From Cordylochernes scorpioides (Eukaryota; Arthropoda; Arachnida; Pseudoscorpiones; Chernetidae), in contig CP092874.1 of the NCBI GenBank assembly GCA_030710605.1, positions 75,350,316-75,414,315 of the forward strand: 64,000 nucleotides of DNA, written 5' to 3'. Shown here one piece after another: positions 33,447-44,206 of the stretch; position 1 is the first letter of the stretch, and each line of letters opens with the position of its first letter. The notes beneath the pieces are model-generated. The model was given only the letters and a program-made list of their open reading frames with translations. It ran no database searches and was not told the origin of the DNA. Position numbers and translations under genes: made by a program.

Positions 33447-34370
33447 GTAGGTTTCTTTCTCTGCCATGGTGGGTTTCTTTCTGTAAGCCATGGTGGGTTT
33501 CTCTGTGAGCCATGGTGGGTTTCTCTGTGAGCCTGGTGGGTTTTTTTCTGTGTGTCATGGTAGGTTTATTTCTGTAAGCCTTGGTAGGTTTCTTTCTCTG
33601 CCATGGTAGGTTTCTTTCTGTAAGCCATGGTAGGTTTCTCTGTGAGCCATGGTGGGTTTCTTTCTGTGTGCCTTGGTAGGTTTCTTTCTGTAAGCCTTGG
33701 TAGGTTTCTTTCTGTAAGCCTTGGTAGGTTTTTTTCTGTAAGCCTTGGTAGGTTTCTTTCTGTAAGCCTTGGTAGGTTTCTTTCTGTAAGCCTTGGTAGG
33801 TTTCTTTCTCTGCCATGGTAGGTTTCTTTCTGTAAGCCATGGTAGGTTTCTCTGTGAGCCATGGTAGGTTTATTTCTGTGCCATGGTAGGTTTCTTTCTG
33901 TAAGCATTGGTAGGTTTCTTTCTGTAAGCCTTGGTAGGTTTCTTTCTGTTAGCCATGGTAGGTTTATTTCTGTGAGCAATGGTAGGTTTATTTCTGTGAG
34001 CAATGGTAGGTTTATTTCTGTGCCATGGTGGGTTTCTCTGTAAGCCATGGTGGATTTCTCTCTGAGTCATGGTAGGCTTATTTCTGTGCCATGGTAGGTT
34101 TCTCTGTAAGCCATGGTAGATTTCTCTGTGTGCCATAGTGGGTTTCTCTGCAAGCCATGGTGGATTTCTCTCTGAGCCATGGTAGGCTTATTTCTGTGCC
34201 ATGGTGGGTTTCTCTGTAAGCCATGGTGGGTTTCTCTGTAAGCCATGATGGATTTCTCTGTGTGCCATAGTGGGTTTCTCTGTAAGCCATGGTGGATTTC
34301 TCTGTGTCCTATAGTGGTTTTCTCTGTGAGCCTTGATATGTTTCTCTGTAAGCCATGGTGGAGTTTTCTA
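33441..34370 (+). repeat. Minisatellite replicating the exon 1 splice donor
   Basis: Some 30 units of about 22-32 bases, each with GCCATGGTAGGTTTC or a close variant (GCCTTGGTAGG, GCCATGGTGGG), joined by TTTCTGTAA or TCTGTGA. The first unit is the exon 1 end itself, so nearly every unit carries an ATG|GTAGGT-like donor. The long frames on both strands here are repeat artefacts. Confidence 0.9.
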
Positions 34371-34689
34371 TAGCATTATATGTTTCATGGCGAGTGTTTC
34401 TATAGCATTATTTGTGCCAGGGTGACTTTATAGTATTATATGTGCATGATGACTATAGCCTTGTGTATGTGCACTGGAGGAATTTTCTGTACATGTGCCA
34501 TGATGAGTTTATCTCTTGTTTTATGTATATTATGATGTGTGTGTGCCATGGAGGGTTTTTCTTCAGCATAATTGTGCAATGAGGGGGTTTATTCAATATT
34601 ATTATGGATGTCATGGTGGCTTGCTGCAAAAATGGAGAATATATATATTATATATATTTTTTCGATAAAATAATCCCTTGAATTAATAT

Positions 34690-35385
34690 TAAAATAAAAA
34701 CATGAAGCCTCCAGGGAAAAGATTCTTTTAAAAATATCTCAAGCTTTCGGGCAAGTAAGCCCTACTACGGGAGAAAATGCTTTACATGATTAATACGGCA
34801 ATAAAATATGATTTAAAATTAAATAAAGTCCATTCATTGTTTACATTTGTTTTAAGGCATAATCAACGCAGGCTTCTGTTGCGCGTGCTTCACTTGGGGG
34901 TTATGGGAAACTTCCGGAATATCTATTCTTCTGTTAATGCTATTGTTGTTGTTGTCGTGTCCAAAGAAGAGTCTCAGAGGTCTCCATGCATCTCCATCAC
35001 ACGTCCGACCACACCTCCCTGCGGTCCCCCCTGGACCCTTGGAATATTCAACCAAATTCTGGTTCGTTTCCAAGGTGACTAACGTGGCAACGGCACCCAT
35101 TTTCCAATGAAGAGCAAAACCGATATCTCCAATGCTATTGTGCTTTCTGGATATGATGGATTCTATTATAAGTCTCTGTAGTCTATTGGGGATGTTGGAG
35201 TAATGGGTCTTTGGTTCTAATAGGGAGAAGGAATGACCTGTTTCTCTTATATGTTGGTATACTAAAGATCTACTGTCTTGATTATCGATATTTCGTTTAT
35301 GTTCTGATACTCTTATATTTAAATGTCTGCCAGTTTCGCTGACATATTTGGTTTTGCATTTGTTGCATTTTATGGAGTACTAGAC
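34690..35385 (-). pseudogene. Penelope-like element 3' end with GIY-YIG remnant, left arm
   Basis: On the minus strand from about 35385 it reads YSIKCNKCKTKYVSETGRHL and SEHKRNIDNQDS then ETGHSFSLLEPKTHYSN. This is the GIY-YIG endonuclease of Penelope-like elements (CxxCxxxYVGETGR, x14-30, ExG). The Gly of the YVG motif is Ser. It is interrupted by a LINE tail at 34940-35090 and ends in the AGCTTTCGGGCAAGTAAGCC tail. It forms an inverted pair with 37560-38190. Confidence 0.75.
34940..35095 (-). mobile_element. Jockey-like LINE 3' tail inserted in the Penelope fragment
   Basis: Minus strand ...GGAGATGCATGGAGACCTCT, GGACACGACAACAACAACAA. The same tail ends the Jockey-like element at 52800 (GGAGATGCATGGAGACATCT). 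Confidence 0.7.
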
Positions 35386-36640
35386 GAATGACCCGGGCAA
35401 CGCCCGGGTTTTACCCGATTAAATGTTTTTATTCAAATACTATTCTTTACAATTATAAATTGGCACCGTGGACGTTACTTTTGTGAAATGTCCCGCTCCA
35501 AACTTTACAGTCAGATTAGTTACGATATACACATGTGTAAATCTTCAAATCGAGCGAGCATCTATAAATATTTCGATTTAGATCAAGTATTCTAATTATT
35601 AAGCGAAATATTATTAATAAAATTTGAGAAGATATCGATTTTAAACGTATTTATAACCTTGATAGAGGGCGCTGTTCGTGAGCTAAGCAGAATATAAATA
35701 AATAAATACCAAATACCAAATATTTCGAATTAGAGCAGTTATTTTAAACGGCGAATTAGATCAGTTATATCTAAAAATGAAAATATATAAATAAATAAAA
35801 CATACCAAATATTTCAAGAGCAGTTATTAAGCTACGCTTGGCATCATAAATGTTCGCATGTAAAGCTATTTCAGGCCTTACATATTTCTAACAACCTTTT
35901 TGAAATAGGTTTTTGAAACATGGAAATTATAATACTTCAAATAAATAGAAATAGAGTGAACACAAATAAAACATACCAAATATTTCGAATTAGAGCAGTT
36001 ATTTTAAACGGCGAATTAGATCAGTTATATCTAAAAATGAAAATATATATAAATAAATAAAACATACCAAATATTTCAAGAGCAGTTATTTTAAACGACG
36101 AATTAGATCAGTTATATCTAAAAATGAAAATATATAAATAAATAAAACCTACCAAATATTTCAAATTAGAGCAGTTATTATATAAATATTTATATTATAT
36201 GTGTTATTAAGCGAACTATTTTAAACGACGAATTAGATCAGTTATATCTAAAAATTAAAATATATAAATAAATAAATACCAAATACCAAATATTTCGAAT
36301 TAGAGCAGTTATTTTAAACGGCGAATTAGATCAGTTATATCTAAAAATGAAAATATATATAAATAAATAAAACATACCAAATATTTCAAGAGCAGTTATT
36401 TTAAACGACGAATTAGATCAGTTATATCTAAAAATGAAAATATATAAATAAATAAAACCTAACAAATATTTCAAATTAGAGCAGTTATTATATAAATATT
36501 TATATTATATGTGTTATATTTTTTTACCTATGTATGGAAATTTTGGTTTGAATTAGTGAACTACTGCGAAATTGTATACCGGACATACAAACCAACCAAC
36601 AAACAAACATACAAACATTTATTTTTATATATATAGAAGA
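35381..36640 (+). mobile_element. Dispersed repeat with CCCGGGCAACGCCCGGGT head and internal duplications
   Basis: Starts ACTAGACGAATGACCCGGGC, also seen at 47747, and ends in (ACAAACA)n near 36600. Between 35700 and 36510 a unit with CCAAATATTTCGAATTAGAG and GATCAGTTATATCTAAAAAT is repeated about six times, including a larger duplication (35965-36215 versus 36285-36510). No coding frame. Confidence 0.65.
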
Positions 36641-36678
36641 TATAATATAAATGAGTTTTAAAAATTGTTAAAAAAAAA

Positions 36679-36749
36679 TGCATCGGCCGGGAATCGAACC
36701 CGGGCCGCCCGCGTGACAGGCGAGCATTCTACCACTGAGCCACCGATGC
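36679..36749 (-). tRNA. tRNA with Gly-type body and GTC (Asp) anticodon
   Basis: Folds into a full 71-nt cloverleaf: acceptor GCATCGG/CCGATGC (7 pairs), D arm GCTC-AGTGGTA-GAAT with one C-A mismatch, anticodon arm CTCGC-CTGTCAC-GCGGG, T arm CCGGG-TTCGATT-CCCGG, discriminator A. A T8 run follows (36671-36678 on plus), a good Pol III terminator. Every part except the anticodon matches eukaryotic tRNA-Gly(GCC) as I know it; the middle base of the anticodon is T rather than C, giving GTC. Normal tRNA-Asp has a different acceptor and T stem. Either a Gly gene with a C-to-T change or a chimeric-identity tRNA. Confidence 0.85.
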
Positions 36750-36995
36750 GTATACAAAATGGCCTTATTTGGGTATTCATTCCATTCCGGATTACTCCGC
36801 ATAAAAAAATAGTTCTTCAAATTAAAAAAAGAAATAGCCAAAAATTATAAGCAAAATGTAGCCAAAAATTTTCCTCAGGTTTATAAAAAGCGACATGCAA
36901 AATTTGGAACCAATTGGTTCAGTAGTTTTTGAGTTTATCGCGAAACAGACAGACAGACAGACAGACAGGAATTGACTTTTATATATATAGAGATA
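36750..36995 (+). repeat. Terminal part of a dispersed repeat ending in (GACA)n
   Basis: TATAAAAAGCGACATGCAAAATTTGG then CGCGAAACAGACAGACAGACA and GGAATTGACTTTTATATATA. The same block appears inverted at 48847-49150. Confidence 0.65.
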
Positions 36996-36999
36996 TGGC

Positions 37000-38190
37000 A
37001 TTCTTAATATTGGAAGAATAATCAATGGTATTGTTCTTTGTTATGGGGTTTCTTAGTAACAAATTTAAATTAGGTAAGTTTCTGAAAAAGATTTTGATTC
37101 CAAATTTCTTCAGATGACGGGCTATAGAAACAGATACTGGTGAATAGGGAATACTGCTAATAAATTTATAGATTGGGGAATTCCGAATTTCAGAGGGGCT
37201 ATAGAAATGTCTTAGAATAAATTATAAAGGATATTGACAAATCTTTAGATTTCTTATAATATTCTGAGTTTCTTCTGTTTTGAAGGTTTGAAGTGAGCAA
37301 TGGCTATGGATACGTTTAGTTAAGGTCTTTACAGTATTGATTTTATGGCTGAGTGGGCAGTAGGAGGAAAAATGGATATAGTCGGGGTTGAAGGATGGCT
37401 TATAATAAACAGTTGTTTGGAATTGATTCTGTATGCGAATAATTTTTATATCTAGAAAAGGCAGGCTATTGTTTGTTTCTTTTTCAAATGTGAAATTTAG
37501 GTTAGGATGGTAACTGTTGAGTCTTTCTAGAATGTTCTGAAGAAATTTGGAATCAAAACCTTTTTCAGAAACTCACCTAATTTAAATTCGTTACTAAGAA
37601 ACCCCATAACAAAGGACAATACCATTGATTATCATTCCAATATTAAGAATGCCATATACTCCATAGAATGCAATGAATGCAAAACCAAATATGTCGGCGA
37701 AACTGGCAGACATTTAAATATAAGAGTATCAGAACATAAACGAAATATCGATAATCAAGACAGTAGATCTTTAGTATACCAACATATAAGAGAAACGGCC
37801 ATTCCTTCTCCCTATTAGAACCAAAGACCCATTACTCCAACATCCCCAATAGACTACAGAGACTTATAATAGAATCCATCATATCCAGAAATAACAATAG
37901 CATTAACAGAAGAATAGATATTCCGGAAGTTTATAGCATTATATTCCCTGAGCCCACCCCATAACCCCCAAATGAAGCACGCGCAACAGAAGCCCATGTT
38001 GATTATGCCTTAAAACAAATGTAAACAATGAATGAACTTTATTTAATTTTAAATCATATTTTATTGGCGTATTAATCATGTGAAGCATTTTCTCCCGTAG
38101 AAGGGCTTACTTTCCCAAAAGCTCGAGATATTTTTTAAATGAAAAATATTTTTAAAAGAATCTTTTCCCTGGAGGCTTCATGTTTTTATT
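37000..38190 (+). pseudogene. Penelope-like element 3' end with GIY-YIG remnant, right arm
   Basis: Near 37640 it reads NAIYSIECNECKTKYVGETG then RHLNIRVSEHKRNIDNQDS, an intact GIY-YIG core pattern. A one-base deletion near 37797 breaks the frame (ETA instead of ETG) before the remaining C-terminal part. Tail GCATTTTCTCCCGTAGAAGG and AAAGCTCGAGATATTTTTT at 38090. From about 37000 to 37550 an inverted duplicate of the preceding region is also present (GGGGTTTCTTAGTAAC and inverse), so the locus is an imperfect palindrome. Confidence 0.75.
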
Positions 38191-38194
38191 TTAA

Positions 38195-38552
38195 TAATAT
38201 TTTTAAATTTTTAAACTGACTCAAAAAACTCATGAAAGCTCAAGAACCACAGACTTGACGTATAGCCAGCTAGATATATGATTGAAACTGAAGAAATTTC
38301 TCAACCAGCAATATGGATCAATATAGGTTACTCCACTTGTCAGGCTGATGATATCTCTTCAGATATTTCACAAATTCTATTTTTATCTCTCGCTGGAGTA
38401 CATCTCTGAGAGTGATACTACTTATCTCTCATTCTTATCTCAATGTTACTGAGCCAGGTTACTACATCCTAGCCTACCTGTGCCCAAACCCTCTCTATAT
38501 TACCTCATCACAATTTGGACAGTATGAGGTTTGTTTTATTTGAAAAATAATA
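38195..38552. other. No gene recognised
   Basis: Spacer between the Penelope pair and palindromic copy J; only low-complexity sequence was seen. Confidence 0.35.
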
Positions 38553-38694
38553 ATATACCAGAAAATAAGACCTAATCCAAATAATTTAATAGTGTGTGAC
38601 GTTTCGGCAACAGCATTGTCACACACTATTAAATTATTTGGATTAGGTCTTATTTTCTTGTATTATAATCTATAATCCAAATGGTGCTCTATCA
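38553..38694. repeat. Palindromic Penelope-derived element, copy J
   Basis: Arms AGAAAATAAGACCTAATCCA and its inverse around a minimal centre GGCAACAGCATTGTCACAC. AATAATAATAT on both sides (38546, 38700) suggests a target duplication. Confidence 0.85.
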
Positions 38695-38873
38695 TTGAAC
38701 AATAATAATATGTGCTTCTTAGTTTTCTTATCCCTTGTCTAGGTGGTCTGTCCCAAACCAACTCCTGAACATTTTAATTCTTTCTAGAACCTCTGAAGGT
38801 CTAATGAAGAGATTTTTTATGATGAGGTCCAATTTGGATTATAGATAGGATTCACCTTGTGATTCCTATATGG

Positions 38874-41687
38874 CAGTGTCGGGCAACCGGTGTGCCGTGG
38901 CACACTGGTGTGCCGCGAAGAATTCTAGGTGTGCCGCGAACATTTTTGTAGGTATTTAGAACTTTTGGTTAAATTTAAAAATAATGTTTCAAAAAATATT
39001 TTTTATAATTTTTATTCAATTTTAATAATTTTTTTCAAAAATTTTCATGTAAAAAATGAAATTAAAAAAAAGCAAATTTCATTTTATATAAAACTTATTT
39101 TGGTATTATAATTACAACAGTTTGCATAATTTTATATTTCATATAACGTATGTACATAATCTTGACGTACATAACTGGCACGTGCCATTATTAAAAAATA
39201 AAAATGCAAATAGGTACGTACCTATTTAAAATCATAAGTTAAAAAAAAACAATCCGCGAAAACAACTTTATTTAATAAAGTTGAATACATACTGCGGGGG
39301 AAAATACCTAATTTTTAAAATAATATGTCCAAACTTAACCGTCATTTACAATCTTTGTCACAGCTGTTTATTAATAGAGACTCAAAGCTACAAAGCTTAA
39401 AAAAAAGAAAACAAAAAAAATTATAAATTTATTTAAAAAATTTATTCGGAGTTTTCGTCAAAGTATTGCTGTAGTAATTCTTCATTTTTTTTGCATGTTG
39501 TAAAACACACACACATTCACACAATAAGTTTTGTACACCGTAAAATCTGTTGGTTAAAAAAGGAAAAAAATATTTTTGTTACGAAATTCTCACTCTTTTT
39601 TAACTCAAGGTAACTTTATTTAAACATTTTATTATTATATTTGTGTGTTTTTTCTAAATTCTCTCAAAACTAGATGGAGAGATTTCTAATTAGAGAAGGT
39701 GCCAGTGATAAACAAAATCAAAACGAAAATAAAGAAGATAAGAAAATAGTAAAATCAACTGGAAATAAGAGGAAATACGTTGAAGATTATCTCAAATATG
39801 GATTTATACCATCTGTTAATGATCCATCACTGCCGTTTTGCTAATTTGCCAAAAAACCCTCAGCAACGAAACAATGGTGCCAAGTAAACTACTTCGACAT
39901 ATTGAGACAAATCATCGGGAGCAGATGAACAATCCAATAAGCTACTTTGAAAATATACGATCAAGTTTTCAAAAGCAATCAAAAAAATTCAAGAAATTTA
40001 TGACCACCTCAGATGAAGCTCAAACAGCTAGTTACATGATAGCTCAACTCATCGCTCGAAAGAAGAAAGCTCACGCGGAAGCAGAGGAAATTATCTTGCC
40101 TGCTTTAAAAATTGTGGCTGGATGTATGTTAACGAATGATGCTATGGAGAAGGTTACGAAAATTCCACTATCATCAAAAACTATTGCGAGAAGAATTGAA
40201 GATATGTCAGAAGATATTGAGTTGCAAATAAAACAATCTTTTAATGATTCATCAACAAAATGGGCTAAACAGCTTGATTAAACCACAGATATTAGTAATA
40301 AAGCTCAATTGCTGGCATTTTTGAGGTTCGTCGATACAGGAAAAATTGTGAATAACTACCTTTTTTTGTAAAGAATTAAAACAAAGAACGACTGGTGCGG
40401 ACATTTTTGAATTAGTTGATGAAAATTTTATGAAGTATAACTTGAGATGGGAAAATTGTGTTAGCGTCTGTACGGATGGAGCTCCAGCTATGAAAGGTTC
40501 AAGAAAGGGATTGATAGCACATGTCATAAAAAAATCCAAATATCAAATTTGTTCACTGTATGATTCATAGAGAAATGTTAGTGTCAAAGTCGGTTCCTCC
40601 CATCCTTGTCACAACTCTAGATGAAGTTGTCAAAGTAGTCAATTACATCAAATCAAATGCTCTTCGATCGAGAATTTTTTCAACATTTTGTGAAGCAATG
40701 GATTCCGATTATAAAAATTTATTGTTTCATACTGAAGTCAGATGGTTGTCGAAAGGCAAAGTTTTAAATCGATTTATTTCAATGAAAAATGAAATAATGG
40801 CATTCATTGATAACGAAGAGATTAATTTTCCTTTCATGATGAGTGATGTTTGGTGGTTACGAGTTTCATTTTTGGGTGATATTTTCGACAAATTAAACAG
40901 CCTTAATTTAAATTTGCAAGGTGCTCAGGAGAACATTATCACTATCTCCACCAAGTTGAAAGCGTTTAAGGAAAAACTCAGTTTATGGAATTTAAACATT
41001 GCTAAAGAAAACTTTGCATCTTTTCCGATGGTTCAAGAGAATCCATCAAAATCTATTATCAAAAAAGAAGTCGAAGAAACTTTGACATTACTATCCGCTT
41101 CTTTTGATAAATATTTTCCTTACTTGGACGTTGAAAAGATGGAATGGGTAGTTAACCCATTTATGCACTGTGAAATTCAACATCTGGAAGAAGAAATGCA
41201 AGAAAACTTAATTGATTTAAAAAACGATTTAGTTTTCAAAAGACTATTCACTGAAAATGAGCTATCTGAGTTTTGGTTGTGCTTAAACTCCAAATTTCCT
41301 AAACTTAGTAATGCGGCCATCGAATCATTGTTGCCATTTGGAAGTTCCTACCTGTGTGAGCAAGGTTTTTCAACACTCACAGAAATGAAGTCTAAGTAGC
41401 GCGAAAGACTTCAAATGATAGATGAGGAGATGCGCGTTTGTCTTTCACAAGTAGATCCCCGTATTGATTTGATATGCTCTCAAAAACAATCGCAATGCTC
41501 GCATTGATTATGTTAATTTAATATTGAAAATTAATAAAATGTGATACATATGTTTAAATTTTTACTAGTATTTATTGTTGTATTTTAATTACCTACGAGG
41601 AAATTTATAGTGAGAACCACAGGTGCGCCGCGAAAAAAAGAAATTAAGCTTAGTGCGCCGCAACTCGAAAAAGGTTGCCCGACACTG
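38874..41687 (+). mobile_element. hAT transposon, complete ends, inactivated
   Basis: Terminal inverted repeats CAGTGTCGGGCAACC and GGTTGCCCGACACTG bound the element, and a perfect 8-bp target duplication CTATATGG flanks it (38866-38873 and 41688-41695), the hAT hallmark. GTGCCGCGAA / GTGCGCCGCGAA subterminal repeats are near both ends. It is inserted in a LINE tail. 2,814 bp. Confidence 0.95.
39674..41508 (+). pseudogene. hAT transposase (ZBED5/FAM200-like), broken
   Basis: Starts MERFLIREGASDKQNQNENK. A BED-type finger remnant follows (CLICQKTLSNETMVPSKL then RHIETNH). The middle reads AEEIILPALKIVAGCM, PLSSKTIARRIEDMSEDIE and WAKQLD; the catalytic region includes CTDGAPAMKGSRKG; the C-terminal dimerisation block is LLPFGSSYLCEQGFSTLTEM. 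This order is that of hAT transposases related to ZBED5, FAM200 and SCAND3. Breaks: a frameshift near 39840, a TAA at 40279-40281 where the family has Glu after QLD, frameshifts near 40365 and 40555, and a TAG at 41397. It is unlikely to make active enzyme. Confidence 0.92.
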
Positions 41688-41696
41688 CTATATGGA

Positions 41697-42000
41697 GTGG
41701 ACCCAGGAGGAGCTCTGAACATCAGAAATAGACAGCATCAAACAACACTAACAAGATTTAGAACAGGCCATCTCATGCCATTGAAGATAGAAAATAATAA
41801 CAAAAGTCTACCTCACTTTCCCAAAATGTAGCTTGGCATTTGCAGCTCCAGAACATATTTTGGCTTGCATTAGATGCACTAAACAGGACCTTTGGGAGAG
41901 GCCGCTACTTATCATAAAACAGCTCGAGGAGCATGAACTCATGGAATTCGTGTAATCTTTACACAAGGGGATAAGAAACAACAACAACAATCTTGTGATT
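41697..42000 (+). pseudogene. LINE ORF2 C-terminal fragment with (AAC)n tail
   Basis: Plus frame has QTTLTRFRTGHLMPLKIENN, the end of the RNase H region of Jockey-type LINEs (TLTRLRTGH), then in another frame PEHILACIRCTKQDL and a CAACAACAACAA tail near 41980. An inverted copy of the tail lies at 58755-58845. Confidence 0.7.
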
Positions 42001-42540
42001 CCTAAATGTACACACATAATTACTTGGAGTTGGTCTATTCACATTGTGAATCACATTTGGAATCAATCCTAGACAGTTGATCCAATGCTGTGGACTTGCT
42101 TGGCTGGATCCATGTCTTTGACAGTTTTGGTATTTCTAGCTTCCATCCTTGAAGTGTTTTGACCAGTTCTTAATTGTGAGGACATGGTACTCTCTCGTGT
42201 ACAATAGTTTTTCTTATATAGACACTCACAGACAAAACTTAGGGAAGTGGAAAGTCTTTGATGTCACTGGTAGTCTGTTTTTTTTTTAAGGAGACAGAGG
42301 CAATTTTGTTCACACTTGGTTATCTTGTATGTCTTCAATAAAGGTCACTGTGTATCAAATATCTTTCGGAGTTATTGTCTGAATTTATGATATGCTAAAA
42401 GGTACTACTTTTTCCAAGTTTTGTCCATGGGTGTTTATAGATGGCGTGCTAATGCTTAATGTTTAGTTTATACATGCCTAGCTGGCCTTTTGTGCTTTTT
42501 TTCCCCCTAAAGGACATTGCTTACTGCAAGTATTCAGTAT
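42000..42540. other. No gene recognised
   Basis: Intron-like spacer. Confidence 0.35.
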
Positions 42541-42852
42541 GGGGGGTCGGTGGAAGGCTGGTTAAACCGTTTGGTTTACGACCACTACGACCCGGGTTCG
42601 ATCCCAGCATTGCACACTTTTTTCTGTTAAAAAAAAATGCTCCAATGGCCCCCCGATTCTTGCAAAAGTCCAACCCCACCAGCGAGTGCAAGTAACCAAA
42701 CGGGGCTCTGGCACATTTGTAAGTGCAAAGTCGAACTGCTTTCACATGTGTAGACATGTGGTGCGCTTACAGTAAAAAGCAGTCGCTAACTACCCACCAT
42801 GATTATCATGGCCTGTACCACGTGTACTAGGGATAAGCAAAAAAAAAAAATG
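42541..42852 (+). mobile_element. tRNA-derived SINE, copy 2
   Basis: GGTCGGTGGAAGGCTGGTTA head, B box GGTTCGATCCC at 42595, body GGCTCTGGCACATTTGTAAG, tail (A)11. Best-preserved promoter of the five copies. Confidence 0.88.
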
Positions 42853-43250
42853 TATTTCTCCAGTCCTCAAAGTTATATCCATAGTTTTCTTGAATACCTT
42901 ATCCAAGAATTCCTCTAAAGTGCTTCATATAAAGATAAAAATTAAAAGGCAAAAAGAATGTTGAAAAAGGCCTGTGCTCTGTGTTTTATTGCTAGTTAAT
43001 TGCCCCCCAAGTACATGCCCATTTGGCAATCACTGGTGTCTGACATTTTGCAAAGCTAACCTCTAGTCAAAATTTGACACTGTTCTAAGAAAGAATTTAT
43101 TGTGGTAGCAGCTATTTAATGTTGATTGGTTTGTAAAGAAAAGTGGAATATTTTAAACCCTCTTAGTGCACTACTAAGATTTACTGTAATCCCTCACTTA
43201 TAAGCAGAACAACTGAATACAAATGTAGAGCAATCTGGTACAGTGTGGTA

Positions 43251-43601
43251 CAGTAAAAACTCTAAAGGATACCATAGACCTAGATGCAGAGCCAAAGTGT
43301 CCTTAAGAGAGAGGTCTCCTCTTACCAGAGATCATTGATTAGTAAGAATGGAATTTTAATATTCCCAAATGCTTCTTTTTTTTTTTACAGTTTCTATTTT
43401 GTTAAGATCATGGTATAATTGGTACAAATTATTTTGTATCCATTGAAACACTTATTTTTATTAAGAAAAAGGCATCTCCTTATCCACCTTATTCCAGTAC
43501 AATTTCACATTTGTACTATTTTTTCACTTTTATTAAGGTTTACCTTTCTATCAAGATCTTAAACTTTAGTTGTCCTGACCCTAATAGAAGGGGTTTTACT
43601 G
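43251..43601. mobile_element. pogo/Tigger-like MITE with insertion
   Basis: Ends CAGTAAAAACTCTAAAGGAT and AGAAGGGGTTTTACTG, flanked by TA. Confidence 0.6.
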
Positions 43602-43735
43602 TATGTGATGTGGGAACAAAGTATTTATCATTTTTGAAATGCTTAGTTATATTGATGAAGTTAACATTTGTCATGATAAAAAGCACAATTTGGATTATAG
43701 ATTATAATAAAAGAAAATAAGACCTAATCCAAATA

Positions 43736-43797
43736 ATTTATTAGTGTGTGACGTTTCGGCAACAACTTTGTCACCATCATCAGACAAAAGAATAAAT
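43736..43797 (-). ncRNA. Hammerhead-like ribozyme, mirror copy in the left arm
   Basis: Reverse complement carries CTGATGA, GGTGACAAAGTTGTTGCC and GAAACGTC in the same arrangement as 43921-43982, with the same outer helix ATTTATT/AATAAAT. Confidence 0.45.
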
Positions 43798-43920
43798 GAG
43801 AAAAAAAATTACAGCAAGTTCTTATATAGTCCTGTTATCAAGTGAAAGAAAATAAGACCTAATCCAAATAATTGATATGATAACAGGACTATATAAGAAC
43901 TTGCTGTAATATTTTTTCTC

Positions 43921-43982
43921 ATTTATTCTTTTGTCTGATGATGGTGACAATGTTGTTGCCGAAACGTCACACACTAATAAAT
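43921..43982 (+). ncRNA. Hammerhead-like ribozyme, Penelope-tail type
   Basis: CTGATGA at 43935-43941 and GAAA at 43961-43964. Stem II GGTGACAA/TTGTTGCC pairs fully with wobbles. Stem I has an inner helix TGT/ACA, a 4x4 internal loop and an outer perfect 7-bp helix ATTTATT/AATAAAT. Departures from consensus: an unpaired T between CTGATGA and stem II, and ACGT in place of a looped stem III, which could form only between two copies. The conserved outer helix and cores on both strands argue for an ancestral ribozyme; present activity is uncertain. Confidence 0.5.
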
Positions 43983-44206
43983 TATTTGGATTAGGTCTTA
44001 TTTTCTTTTATTAACATTTACAGTATTGTGTAATGAGATTTTGCTCTAACTGACATCTTTTAAAACCTTTAAAATGGTCACAGTGGGTCGCTGAAACATC
44101 GGTTACCACACCCCAGGTTGATGAGTGTTCATTAATATATCAAAGACCAACCTGCAACAATGATTTTGTCAAAAATATTTGGCGTTAATTAACTTCTACC
44201 AAGTAC

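Larger units (their letters stand above)
43674..44018. repeat. Palindromic Penelope-derived element, copy K, two hammerhead-like motifs
   Basis: Arms of about 130 bases. The left arm has an inverse hammerhead-like motif at 43736-43797 (minus) and the right arm one at 43921-43982 (plus). TTAACATTT at 43663 and 44012 fits a 9-bp target duplication. Confidence 0.88.

Noticed and set aside
33433-34290. Long overlapping frames with Lys/Pro-rich repeats
   Set aside because: They exist in several frames of both strands because the minisatellite unit lacks stops; only the exon before 33447 has a family match.
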